From an uncultured Clostridium sp. (GTDB lineage Bacteria > Bacillota > Clostridia > Clostridiales > Clostridiaceae): 47,039 nt of DNA. Position numbers and translations under genes: made by a program. Below, piece by piece: positions 6,891 through 15,816 of this stretch (position 1 is its first letter; every line of letters starts with the position of its first letter). The stretch spans positions 1 to 47,039 of the forward strand of contig NZ_CAKVKB010000014.1 in assembly GCF_934754915.1 (NCBI RefSeq). Reading direction: 5' to 3'. The notes below the pieces were generated by a model. That model ran no database searches and was not told where the DNA came from. It worked only from the letters and a program-made list of their open reading frames with translations.

Positions 6891-9203
6891 ATGAAGATAA
6901 AAACTATTAGAAATAAATTTTTAATTATAGGAACAGTAATAACTTCAATAATTTATTTAATATGGCGTATCTTTTTTACTATTCCTTTTGGAGAAGGAAC
7001 TGTGGCCCTAGTAGCTGGAGTGTATTTACTTATAGTGGAAATAGTTGGGATGTTTGAAGAAGCTGTACATTATAATAATATGTCAAATATTGAATATCCA
7101 GAATGTCCAACTGTTGATTTTGATCTATTTCCACATATAGATGTATTTATAGCAACATATAATGAACCAGTTGAACTATTATATAAAACTATTAATGGAT
7201 GTATAAATATGGAGTATCCAGATACAGAGAAAGTTCATATTTATATTTGTGATGATTCTAATAGAGCAGAAATGAAAGAATTAGCAGAAAAAATGGGCAT
7301 TAATTATATAACTAGAACTGATAGAAAAGATGCAAAGGCAGGAAATTTTAATAATGCATTGAAACAAACCAATTCACCTCTTGTTGTAACTTTTGATGCA
7401 GATATGATACCAATGCATGATTTTTTAATGGCTACAGTTCCATATTTTGTAGAGGATTTAGTTAAGGCTGAAAATATAGAAAAAGAATATGGAATAGGAA
7501 AAAGGAAAAAAAGGTCTGGAAAAATAGGTTTTATACAGACACCTCAGAGTTTTTATAATCCTGATTTATTTCAATATAATCTTTTTTCTGAGAGTAGAAT
7601 ACCAAATGAACAGGATTATTTTTATAGAGATATACAGATATCAAGAAACAAAAGTAATTCAGTCATATATGGAGGTACTAATACAGTAATATCTAGAGAA
7701 GCATTAGCAGAAATAGGTGGATTTTATACTAAAGTTATAACTGAAGATTTTGCAACTGGTATGTTAATTCAGAGTAAAGGGTATACATGCTATGCAATTA
7801 ATGAAGTTCATGCATCAGGACTTGCGCCAGAAGATTTAAAAGGATTGATAAAGCAAAGACAACGTTGGGCAAGAGGATGCATACAAACAGGGAAAAAGCT
7901 GAATATTATATTTAGAAAAGGACTCAAATTGAGCCAGAAGCTGAGTTATGTTTCAGCAATAACATATTGGTATGGATGCTTAAAAAGATTTATATATATT
8001 ATGGCACCAATTCTTTTTTCTGTTTTTGGAATAATAGTTGTAAAGTGCACACTTTTGCAAGTACTTCTATTCTGGATGCCTATGTATATATTTAGTTCTG
8101 AGTCATTAAAATTAGTTTCTGGAAAAATAAGAACTGTAAAATGGACAAACGTATATGAAACAATACTTTTCCCATCATTGATAATTCCAGTTATATTAGA
8201 GAGTATCGGGGTATCACAAAAAAAATTTAATGTAACAAGAAAAGGGGGAGCAGTTGAGGATAAGAATTATCAAATAAAGAAAGCTGTTCCACACATAATA
8301 TTATTTATTCTTTCTATTATAGGAATAATAAACTGCATAAGGTGGACATTTATTACAGGAACTCCTGCATATATGATTTTAATATTCTGGTTAGTTATAA
8401 ATGCTTATAATATATTGATGGCATTATTTTTTATGCTTGGAAGAAGAGTTTTGAGAAAAGCAGAAAGATTTACTATAAATTTAGAATGTATGATTAAGTT
8501 TTATAATAAAGAAATCAAATGCATGACTAATGATATTTCAGAAAATGGACTATCTATATTGTTAGATGTACCTCGATACATAGTATATGATGAACCTATA
8601 GTTATAATGCTGAAGACTGAACGATACAAAACAGAATTTTCAGCAGAAATAGTTTATGTTGTTCAAATAAAGGATAAATGGAAATATGCAATGAAAATAT
8701 GTAATATAGATGATTATAATTATAAACAACTTTTAGGAATAGTTTATGACAGAGTGTCAGGATTACCTGATATTATTGAAAATAATAACAGTATATTCGA
8801 TGACATAAGAATAAATCTTTTAGAAAGAAGTAAGTCAATAACTGCATTTAATAGAAAACTTCCACGTATTATTTTAAATAAAACTTTAAATACACATGAG
8901 TATGGAGATATTACAATAATTAATTTTAACTATGAATATATGCTTATAAAAATAAATAAGGCAATGGATAATATTAAAATAAAAATAAGTGAAAATATAG
9001 AACTTAAATGTAGAAAAACTAATTCATCACATGATAATAAAGACGATAGCATATTGTATAAAATTTCAAATTTTAAAGATATAGCAGAAAATGAAGAACT
9101 TCTAGAGGTATTAAATAAATGGAATAAAGAAAATATGTTGAAAATGAATAAAAATGAGAATATTAAAGATGAGAATATTTTTAATGAAATGGAGTATCTA
9201 TAA
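6891..9203 (+). CDS. Cellulose synthase-like GT2 with PilZ domain
   Basis: Membrane processive glycosyltransferase (770 residues), BcsA-like. Order: two N-terminal membrane segments (about 10-50), a GT2 domain (about 80-350) with D169-A-D171 in TFDADMIP, T284-E285-D286 and Q322-R-Q-R-W326, several membrane segments (about 355-510), then a PilZ domain with R522-K-A-E-R526 and N547-D-I-S-E-N-G. Those two motifs are the c-di-GMP-binding pair, so synthesis is probably activated by c-di-GMP. The protein polymerises and exports a beta-glucan such as cellulose from UDP-glucose. The region after PilZ (about 630-770) is unrecognised and charged. Start ATG 6891 follows AGGAGT; an upstream open stretch to 6756 lacks a ribosome site. 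It is first in a four-gene operon, and the next ORF abuts its stop. Confidence 0.88.
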   Translation: MKIKTIRNKFLIIGTVITSIIYLIWRIFFTIPFGEGTVALVAGVYLLIVEIVGMFEEAVHYNNMSNIEYPECPTVDFDLFPHIDVFIATYNEPVELLYKTINGCINMEYPDTEKVHIYICDDSNRAEMKELAEKMGINYITRTDRKDAKAGNFNNALKQTNSPLVVTFDADMIPMHDFLMATVPYFVEDLVKAENIEKEYGIGKRKKRSGKIGFIQTPQSFYNPDLFQYNLFSESRIPNEQDYFYRDIQISRNKSNSVIYGGTNTVISREALAEIGGFYTKVITEDFATGMLIQSKGYTCYAINEVHASGLAPEDLKGLIKQRQRWARGCIQTGKKLNIIFRKGLKLSQKLSYVSAITYWYGCLKRFIYIMAPILFSVFGIIVVKCTLLQVLLFWMPMYIFSSESLKLVSGKIRTVKWTNVYETILFPSLIIPVILESIGVSQKKFNVTRKGGAVEDKNYQIKKAVPHIILFILSIIGIINCIRWTFITGTPAYMILIFWLVINAYNILMALFFMLGRRVLRKAERFTINLECMIKFYNKEIKCMTNDISENGLSILLDVPRYIVYDEPIVIMLKTERYKTEFSAEIVYVVQIKDKWKYAMKICNIDDYNYKQLLGIVYDRVSGLPDIIENNNSIFDDIRINLLERSKSITAFNRKLPRIILNKTLNTHEYGDITIINFNYEYMLIKINKAMDNIKIKISENIELKCRKTNSSHDNKDDSILYKISNFKDIAENEELLEVLNKWNKENMLKMNKNENIKDENIFNEMEYL

Positions 9204-10340
9204 ATGTTCAAATTGACAGATAAGAAGATAATATTCAAGGCATTGTTTTTTATAGTGATGTTATTTATGATATATCCAATTAAGATATATCCTATAAATG
9301 AAGAAGATATAGTTAATTATATACCTGAAAACATTGAGCAAAGTAATAATGGCGGAAATGTTACAATGAAATCTAATGAAAATAATATGTATAACTTTGC
9401 CATAAATACTAATGGATTAGAACAAGGTTACTATACAACGTATATATATGAAAATTCAAAATGTGATTGGAGTAATTATGAAGGAATTGAATTTAGCATA
9501 GAGAATAAAACAGATTTGTCTATAAGGATGAATTTAAATATAATCCCTGAAAATAAGACAGTACTTTCTATATCAGATAACAATATTGTAATGCTGAACG
9601 AAAATGGGGATGATGAGCTAAAGATGTATAATCCTCAATATGGAACTTTTGAAGTTCCAGGAAACTTTAATGGGACAGTATATATACCTTTTAATAGTTT
9701 AAGAAAAAAGGGAAATGAAATAAATGAGACAGTTAGAATATCAGAAATAAATTCATGGGGAATTACAGTTACATTATCTGAAAATGAAAATGAAGAATTT
9801 GCATTAGGAAATTTTAAGCTTATAAAAGAAGGATCTAATTTAAGAAATTATTTTGAACATAATTTAGATATAACTGGCGATAAAGAAGTTGAAATACCTA
9901 CAGCAGGAGAAGGAATTTCAGATTATAAGGTAATTGATAAAGAAAAAAATGAAAATATATCAGAAAAAGGTACATCAGTTGAATTTAATTTGAAAAATAA
10001 TATTGAAGGTGTGAGTTTGAGCAGAGATGGAAGACTTAAATTATATCCTGATGCAGAACCTCAGGATATAGAAATTGAAGCTGTAATTGATAAAAAAATA
10101 TCAAAGACTACTAAAATAAAAATTCTAAAGTCATGGATGCTGACAGCAAAAGAAATAGATGGGACAATCAAGAGTATTCCACAGGAAAATGAAGTAGAAG
10201 TTCTAATGACTCCAGAAAAATCAGCATATGTAAATAAATCCATTGTGATTTTTCGAGTTATTTTAATTTTAAGTATTCTTGCAGTAGTTATATTGTATTG
10301 GAAATGGAAGAAAAATGATTTGGAAAAAATATCTGAATAG
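9204..10340 (+). CDS. Membrane-anchored exopolysaccharide accessory protein
   Basis: The 378-residue protein has an N-terminal hydrophobic signal/anchor (about 11-28), an extracellular beta-rich region with a carbohydrate-binding-like part (about 45-215; SNYEGIEFSIENKT, GTVYIPFNSL, SEINSWGITVTL), a second domain and a C-terminal membrane helix (about 347-366) with a basic cytosolic tail. It starts immediately after the synthase stop, so the two are translationally linked. Its position corresponds to BcsB in cellulose operons, but it is much shorter and I see no BcsB similarity. It may guide or bind the nascent glucan. Function is inferred from context only. Confidence 0.6.
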   Translation: MFKLTDKKIIFKALFFIVMLFMIYPIKIYPINEEDIVNYIPENIEQSNNGGNVTMKSNENNMYNFAINTNGLEQGYYTTYIYENSKCDWSNYEGIEFSIENKTDLSIRMNLNIIPENKTVLSISDNNIVMLNENGDDELKMYNPQYGTFEVPGNFNGTVYIPFNSLRKKGNEINETVRISEINSWGITVTLSENENEEFALGNFKLIKEGSNLRNYFEHNLDITGDKEVEIPTAGEGISDYKVIDKEKNENISEKGTSVEFNLKNNIEGVSLSRDGRLKLYPDAEPQDIEIEAVIDKKISKTTKIKILKSWMLTAKEIDGTIKSIPQENEVEVLMTPEKSAYVNKSIVIFRVILILSILAVVILYWKWKKNDLEKISE

Positions 10341-10355
10341 GAGGGAGTTGAATTA

Positions 10356-11780
10356 ATGCTTTTTTCAAGTATTATTTTCTTATTTTATTTTTTACCTATA
10401 GTTTTAGTGTTATATTATATACTAAAATTTTCAAGAACTGTTCAAAATATATTTCTTCTTATAAGCAGTCTGGTTTTTTATGCATGGGGAGAATCAAAAT
10501 ATGTATTAATAATGATTATATCCATAATACTAAACTACATATTTGGCATTATGGTTGATAGATATAGAGATAATAAAAAATATGCAAAAATTATAATATT
10601 TTTTATGTGTGCAGTTAATTTAAGCATATTATTTGTGTTTAAATATATAGGATTTTTTGTGCGTAATATAAATGAATTAATAGGATATGACATATTAAAT
10701 GTACCTGTTCTTACTCTTCCAATAGGGATTTCATTTTTTACATTTCAAGCATTATCATATGTGATTGATGTTTATAGAAATGAGGTAAAGGTTCAAAAGA
10801 ATATTTTTTATTTAGGATTATATATTTCGTTTTTTCCTCAATTGATAGCAGGACCTATAGTAAGATATTCAGTAATAGAAGATCAGATAAAAAATAGAGT
10901 GGAAACATTTGAAAAATTCGGAGTAGGATGTTGTAGATTTATTGCTGGATTAGGTAAGAAGGTTCTCATATCAAATAGTATGGCTATAATTACAGATAGA
11001 ATTTTTCAAATGAATTCAAATGCCAGCATTCCTGTAAGCCTTGCTTGGATAGGTTCATTTGCATATACATTTCAAATATTTTTTGATTTTTCAGCATACT
11101 CAGATATGGCTATAGGATTAGGACTTATGTTCGGATTTAAATTTAATGAAAACTTTAATTATCCATATATATCAAAATCAATATCAGAATTCTGGAGAAG
11201 ATGGCATATGTCGTTGGGCTCATGGTTTAGAGATTATGTGTATTTTCCACTTGGAGGATCAAGAGTAAAAAATAAAGACAAAATAATACGTAATTTGTTT
11301 ATTGTATGGCTTTTGACTGGATTATGGCATGGAGCAGAGTGGACATTTATAATGTGGGGACTTTTAAATTTCATATTCATTGCATTTGAAAAAGTTCTGT
11401 CTTTTGACAAGTTGAAAATAAACAATAGGTTTAAGCATATTTATGCATTGTTTATTATAAATCTAGGGTGGGTATTATTTAGATCTGAGAATTTGATAGA
11501 AGCAAGAAAATATTTTTCTAATATGTTCGGAATGAATGGAAATTCGTTATGGAGCGATTATACATATATGTTTTTTAAAGAAAATATAATTTTTTGGGTT
11601 GCAGCAGTTGTATTTTCAACACCTGTTGCGAGAAAGTGCAATGAATATCTAATAAAAAAATGTGTATTTTATAGAGAAATAAGCTTAATTTATCCAATTG
11701 CTATTATGGGATTATTCTTTGTTTGTGTATGTTATCTTGTAAAAGGAACATATAATCCTTTTATTTATTTTAATTTCTAA
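10356..11780 (+). CDS. MBOAT O-acyltransferase (AlgI-like)
   Basis: Polytopic membrane-bound O-acyltransferase of 474 residues. Family signatures: LPIGISFFTFQALSYVIDVY, FFPQLIAGPIVRY, SEFWRRWHMSLGSWFRDYVY with FPLGGSR after it, and the catalytic histidine H325 in GLWHGAEW. AlgI-type proteins move an acyl group (usually acetyl) across the membrane to a partner that modifies an exported polysaccharide. The ribosome site GGAGGG lies before ATG 10356. Third gene of the operon; the partner is the next gene. The acylated polymer is probably the product of the GT2 synthase. Confidence 0.88.
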   Translation: MLFSSIIFLFYFLPIVLVLYYILKFSRTVQNIFLLISSLVFYAWGESKYVLIMIISIILNYIFGIMVDRYRDNKKYAKIIIFFMCAVNLSILFVFKYIGFFVRNINELIGYDILNVPVLTLPIGISFFTFQALSYVIDVYRNEVKVQKNIFYLGLYISFFPQLIAGPIVRYSVIEDQIKNRVETFEKFGVGCCRFIAGLGKKVLISNSMAIITDRIFQMNSNASIPVSLAWIGSFAYTFQIFFDFSAYSDMAIGLGLMFGFKFNENFNYPYISKSISEFWRRWHMSLGSWFRDYVYFPLGGSRVKNKDKIIRNLFIVWLLTGLWHGAEWTFIMWGLLNFIFIAFEKVLSFDKLKINNRFKHIYALFIINLGWVLFRSENLIEARKYFSNMFGMNGNSLWSDYTYMFFKENIIFWVAAVVFSTPVARKCNEYLIKKCVFYREISLIYPIAIMGLFFVCVCYLVKGTYNPFIYFNF

Positions 11781-11800
11781 TTTATTAAAAGAGGTATTTT

Positions 11801-13009
11801 ATGAAAAGTTTTTTTAGAAAGAAGATAATAACTTCAATGATTTTTATAGGTATAATAATTATATTTTCAGCATTAAACTTTGTAAAAACATATGAAAATA
11901 TTATACAGGTATTAAAAGATAAGCCTATTACTTTGAATAATATTGATGAAGTAATAAGCACTGTTGAAAACACTGTGAATGAAAATATTTATGGTAAATA
12001 TGTATTTGTAGAAGGATATGGTTTTCTTCAGAAGGCTATGGGAAAAGATGAAGAAAATAATTTTGAAGTTGTAAAAGATGAAAATGGATTTCTTCATTAT
12101 ACATTTTTTGGAGATAAAGCTAATGAAGTGACCAATCTTGTTGAAAAGACAGAAAAATTTAAGAGCCAGATAAATAATAAGGATTCAAAATACATATATA
12201 TGATGATGCCAGATAAATATATTAAAGGATATACACAATTTTCAAGAGGAATTCCTTATAATTATGCAAATGAAACAGCAGATGAATATTTGCAGCTTTT
12301 AAAAGAGAAAAATATTGATACTATTGATTTAAGAGAGAATTTATTGGAAAGTGGAATTGTTCCTGAAAATCTATTCTATAAAACAGACCATCATTGGAAA
12401 ATTGAAACTGTGTTTTGGGAATTTGGACAATTAATAAATAAGTTAAATACTAATTATAATATGAATTTGGATAAAGAAAGTTACTATATAGATAAAGAAA
12501 ATTATAATTTTATAAGCTATCCAAATTCATATATAGGATCTATGGGAAGAAAAACAGGAATAATATATGGTGGAGTTGATGATTTTACATTGATTTATCC
12601 TAAATTTAAAACTTCATTTTATTATTATTCAAAAACAAACGATAAAGAAGCAGAATTGGAAGGAAGATTTGAAGAAGCTTTATTAACTATATCTCCTTTT
12701 AGAACTGAAAAAGGTATATATTCACTAGAAGCTGATAAATATTCTTCATATTTATTTGGAAACAGAGGAATAGTACATGTTGTAAATAAAGAAAATACTG
12801 AAGGCCCCAAAATTCTATTTATAAAGGATTCGTTTTCAGTTCCTCTTGCTGCGTTTATGTCTAACGTATGTTCAGAAATTTACTTGATAGATCCAAGATA
12901 TTATAAAGAAAGTATATTAGATTATGTTAATGGAATTGAAGATTTAGATATTGTGTTTATGGCATTTTCACCACAAGATCTTACAGATGAATTTTTTAAT
13001 TTGTATTAA
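11801..13009 (+). CDS. DHHW/AlgJ-like O-acetylation partner
   Basis: The 402-residue protein has an N-terminal membrane anchor (about 7-27) and a large extracytoplasmic domain of the SGNH-related AlgJ/DHHW type. The motif D196-H-H-W199 sits in KTDHHWK, and a serine block appears later in FIKDSFSVPLAAF. In alginate systems such proteins receive acyl groups from the MBOAT protein and attach them to the polymer. It is the last gene of the operon, 20 nt after the MBOAT stop, with AAAGAGG as its ribosome site. A dispersed repeat and a terminator follow. Confidence 0.82.
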   Translation: MKSFFRKKIITSMIFIGIIIIFSALNFVKTYENIIQVLKDKPITLNNIDEVISTVENTVNENIYGKYVFVEGYGFLQKAMGKDEENNFEVVKDENGFLHYTFFGDKANEVTNLVEKTEKFKSQINNKDSKYIYMMMPDKYIKGYTQFSRGIPYNYANETADEYLQLLKEKNIDTIDLRENLLESGIVPENLFYKTDHHWKIETVFWEFGQLINKLNTNYNMNLDKESYYIDKENYNFISYPNSYIGSMGRKTGIIYGGVDDFTLIYPKFKTSFYYYSKTNDKEAELEGRFEEALLTISPFRTEKGIYSLEADKYSSYLFGNRGIVHVVNKENTEGPKILFIKDSFSVPLAAFMSNVCSEIYLIDPRYYKESILDYVNGIEDLDIVFMAFSPQDLTDEFFNLY

Positions 13010-13079
13010 TATATATTCCAATTAACAATGAATGATGAAATCTTCTCAAGGTTTCTTTAACTATTAGTTGCAATATATA
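13008..13079 (+). repeat. MITE-like repeat, copy A
   Basis: Plus-orientation copy: AATATATATTCCAAT at the left, GATGAAATCTTCTCAAGGTT with the internal hairpin in the centre, and a degenerate inverted end (TTGCAATATATA) at the right. It starts within the last codon and stop of the DHHW gene. Confidence 0.65.
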
Positions 13080-13083
13080 ATAG

Positions 13084-13132
13084 AAAGCTGTATTAAATTG
13101 AAAGATTAAGATTCGATTTAATGCAGCTTTTT
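13084..13132 (+). terminator. Terminator of the polysaccharide operon
   Basis: AAAGCTGTATTAAAT (13084-13098) pairs with ATTTAATGCAGCTTT (13116-13130), one G-U pair, over a 17-nt loop and then T residues. Strong intrinsic terminator. Confidence 0.75.
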
Positions 13133-13223
13133 ACTTATTACAGAAAAAATGAGAAAAAAATCATATGCGTACGTTATTATTATATGTAGAAGCTTTTGCA
13201 AAAAATGTGATAGGAGAAAGTCA

Positions 13224-13784
13224 ATGAAATGTAATGAAGAAAATTATGTAGAAAGGTTACAAAAGAAAAAAGAAGATGCCTTGAATTATATTGTAGATAA
13301 GTATTTTTCTATTGTTAAGGCAACAGTGGTCAAAATTCTGTATAATTTTAACAATGAGGAATTAATTGAAGAATGTATCAATGATGTTTTTTTGTCAGTA
13401 TGGCAGAATGCATCAAAATTTAAAGCTAATAATGACGACTTTAAAAAATGGATTTATAAAGTATGTAAATTTAGAGCAATTGATTATTATAGAAAAGAAA
13501 TTAGAAAAAAAGAAATCTCAAAAGAAGAAATTAATTATGGAGAAAGTATATCTAGTGAAGATGAATTTATACTGAGTGAAAATAAAAGGGAATTAATTAA
13601 GTTAATCAATACACTTCAACCAACAGATAGGGATATTTTTATTATGAAATTTTTATTAGGAATGAGTTCAAGTGAAATTGCAGTAAAGATTGGACTCAGT
13701 AAGGCTGCTGTAGATAACAGAATTTATAGAAGCAAAAAAGTACTTAATAAAAATAAAGACAATATAGGTTTGGAGGTTTGGTAA
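13224..13784 (+). CDS. ECF-type RNA polymerase sigma factor
   Basis: The 186-residue sigma-70 family protein has region 2 (about 20-90; ELIEECINDVFLSVWQNASKF, WIYKVCKFRAIDYYRK) and region 4 (about 125-178; LQPTDRDIFIMKFLLG, then SSEIAVKIGLSKAAVDNRIY), with no regions 1 or 3. The ATG at 13224 follows AGGAGA; the open frame extends to 13149 without a ribosome site. It is cotranscribed with the next gene (3-nt gap), a membrane protein likely to act as its anti-sigma factor. The target promoters are unknown. Confidence 0.9.
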   Translation: MKCNEENYVERLQKKKEDALNYIVDKYFSIVKATVVKILYNFNNEELIEECINDVFLSVWQNASKFKANNDDFKKWIYKVCKFRAIDYYRKEIRKKEISKEEINYGESISSEDEFILSENKRELIKLINTLQPTDRDIFIMKFLLGMSSSEIAVKIGLSKAAVDNRIYRSKKVLNKNKDNIGLEVW

Positions 13785-13787
13785 ATC

Positions 13788-14909
13788 ATGAAAGATATAT
13801 ATGAATTATTAAATTATGTTGAAATAGATAATGAAGAAATACCTGAAATTGATGTATCTGAAATAGAAAAAGAGAAAGTAAAAAGAAATCTTAATAAGCA
13901 TTTAAGGAAAAGAAAATATAAGAAGAATGGATTAATAGCAGCTGCAATATGTTGCGCATTTATTGGGGGAATAGGGACTATAGGAATAATTAATCCTGCT
14001 TATGCTTCTGATATACCTATTATAGGAGATATATTTAGATACATTGACAATGGAAGGACTGGAGCTTTTGATAAATATAAAGAAAATTCAAATGAAATCA
14101 ATGTTGCTAAAAAAAGTCATGGTGTTAGTTTAATGATTAAGGATATTGTTTTTGATGGTACTGTTATTTCATATACTTATGAAGTTAAAACTGATAAAGA
14201 TTTAGGAGAATATGTTAGCTTTCATCCAGAAACTAAAAATATTTTTACAATGGTTAATGGAAAGTATTCAGGAAGTTGCTACAGTAAATGCAAAAAAGTA
14301 AGTGATAATAATTATTTAGGAAGAGCACAAATTACAATAGAAAGAGTAGAAAATCTTGAAAAGGTAGATTTGGAACTGATGTTTAATAGTGTAACAGGAT
14401 ATGATGAAAACCATAAAAAAGTAGATGATATAAAAGGAGAATGGAATTTTAACATTAAAGATATACCATCTTTAAAAAATGAAGTAATCAATGTTGATAA
14501 ATCAACTAAAAAAGATGATATTTCAATCAATATAAAGAGTATTACAAAATCTCCTATATCATTAAAAATCAATTATTCTCAGGAAATTTCAGATGATTTA
14601 TACGATAAGATGTATGGTTATGAAAAAGAGGATATTTCTCCAGAAGATATGAAAGATAAAATGAATAAATCTGCGCAAATGGAATTTGATAAACTTGTCA
14701 AACTTGAAGTTAAAGATAATCTTGGAAATGAATATGTTTCATCTGGAAATTTTAATGGAGATGGAGATGGCAAAAAGACAGAATTAATAGATGTTTTTAA
14801 AGACATAGATGAAAAAGCAACACAATTAATTATAACTCCTAAAAATTCAGAAAGTGTTTTTGATGAAATAATTGTAGATTTGGATAAAAGCAGTTCAAAT
14901 GACGATTAA
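13788..14909 (+). CDS. DUF4179-type membrane protein, likely anti-sigma
   Basis: The 373-residue protein has a charged cytoplasmic N terminus (1-46), one membrane helix (about 48-69; NGLIAAAICCAFIGGIGTIG) and a large extracellular beta-rich domain that begins DIPIIGDIFRYIDNG, the hallmark of DUF4179 proteins. These are usually encoded just after ECF sigma factors. The pairing and topology argue that the N terminus holds the sigma factor until an envelope signal is sensed. No zinc anti-sigma motif (HxxxCxxC) is present, so binding must be of another kind. The signal is unknown. Confidence 0.75.
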   Translation: MKDIYELLNYVEIDNEEIPEIDVSEIEKEKVKRNLNKHLRKRKYKKNGLIAAAICCAFIGGIGTIGIINPAYASDIPIIGDIFRYIDNGRTGAFDKYKENSNEINVAKKSHGVSLMIKDIVFDGTVISYTYEVKTDKDLGEYVSFHPETKNIFTMVNGKYSGSCYSKCKKVSDNNYLGRAQITIERVENLEKVDLELMFNSVTGYDENHKKVDDIKGEWNFNIKDIPSLKNEVINVDKSTKKDDISINIKSITKSPISLKINYSQEISDDLYDKMYGYEKEDISPEDMKDKMNKSAQMEFDKLVKLEVKDNLGNEYVSSGNFNGDGDGKKTELIDVFKDIDEKATQLIITPKNSESVFDEIIVDLDKSSSNDD

Positions 14910-15018
14910 TATTTAAGAAAATTTATTATTGAGTGTAATTGATTTTTTAATATAGTAATATTAATTAAAGTTAAAGAAGAATCTAATAAAATAAAACAGG
15001 AAGCAAATAAGATTAAAC

Positions 15019-15063
15019 TCAACATATAGTATACCTTCAATAAAGATAGGTACTATATGTTGA
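15019..15063. terminator. Long hairpin between convergent genes
   Basis: TCAACATATAGTA (15019-15031) pairs perfectly with TACTATATGTTGA (15051-15063), with partial pairing further in. It lies between the DUF4179 gene and the minus-strand Crp-type gene and may terminate either. The arm contains ATATAGTATAC, which also occurs over the -10 of the nitrogenase-like operon. Confidence 0.5.
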
Positions 15064-15105
15064 ACTGAATCATGTGAAATTATAATTATGAAATATCCAC
15101 AAATA

Positions 15106-15699
15106 TTAAGAGTTAGAAGTTTCGTATAATTCATTTAATGCACGATATAAAGATGATCTGCTTGTACTAAGTTCATAACAGAGTTGAGTTTTACTAATTT
15201 TATTTAAATTATCAAGGGTATATACTTTTTTGTCAATGAGCAATTCTAAACGTTCTTTGATTGAAGGCAGTGCCAGCATTTCTATTTTATTATTAAGGAA
15301 AAAAACTTTATTGCTCATAAAGTTTAAGAAATGTGTCATTATTAATGGTTCTGATAAAAAAAGTTCTTTTAAAGAATCTTGAGATAAAAATAATACATCA
15401 GTGTTTCTTCTAGCTTGTACTTCAGCAGGAAATATATCTGTATTTCCATAGATACAGCTTGCACCGAGAAGTGAATATCTATCTAATTTATTGAGTAAAA
15501 AACGGTCACCATTATATAGTACTTTATAAACAAATACATTGCCTTTTAAAATTACTCCCAACTCATGTGAAAAATTTAAATGTGTATATATGAAGTCATT
15601 TTTTTTATAATGCATGATTTTATGAGGAGTCTTTTTTAATAGTTCATTTATGTAATCTGAAGATAGTCCAGAAAACAACTCACAATTTTCTAAATTCAT
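15106..15699 (-). CDS. Crp/Fnr-family transcriptional regulator
   Basis: The 197-residue protein has a cyclic-nucleotide-binding-like beta-roll (about 1-110; GVILKGNVFVYKVLYNGDRFLL), a dimer helix (about 115-145) and a C-terminal helix-turn-helix (about 165-190; ISKTQLCYELSTSRSSLYRAL). It lacks the cluster of N-terminal cysteines of Fnr, so an Fe-S sensor is unlikely, and the cAMP pocket residues are not evident. The start at 15699 has GGGAGAC upstream; the open frame extends to 15756 without one. It is transcribed divergently from the nitrogenase-like operon with about 117 bp between start codons, so it very likely controls that operon. The effector is unknown. Confidence 0.85.
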   Translation of the reverse strand: MNLENCELFSGLSSDYINELLKKTPHKIMHYKKNDFIYTHLNFSHELGVILKGNVFVYKVLYNGDRFLLNKLDRYSLLGASCIYGNTDIFPAEVQARRNTDVLFLSQDSLKELFLSEPLIMTHFLNFMSNKVFFLNNKIEMLALPSIKERLELLIDKKVYTLDNLNKISKTQLCYELSTSRSSLYRALNELYETSNS

Positions 15700-15749
15700 T
15701 ATAAGTCTCCCTTCTGAATAAAATAATATAAAATGATAAAATGTTTCAA

Positions 15750-15784
15750 TTGGCACAGTTTATCAATTAACTATATAGTATACT
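15750..15784 (+). promoter_or_regulatory. Promoter/operator of nitrogenase-like operon
   Basis: A -35 TTGGCA (15750-15755), an 18-bp spacer and a -10 TATAGT (15774-15779) form a good sigma-A promoter; the start would be near 15786, about 30 nt before the ATG. Two overlapping palindromes, ACTATATAGT (15770-15779) and AGTATACT (15777-15784), cover the -10. These are candidate operator sequences for the divergent Crp-type regulator. Confidence 0.55.
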
Positions 15785-15816
15785 AAAGTTTGAAAAATAA
15801 CAAGAGGTGTGTGAAT

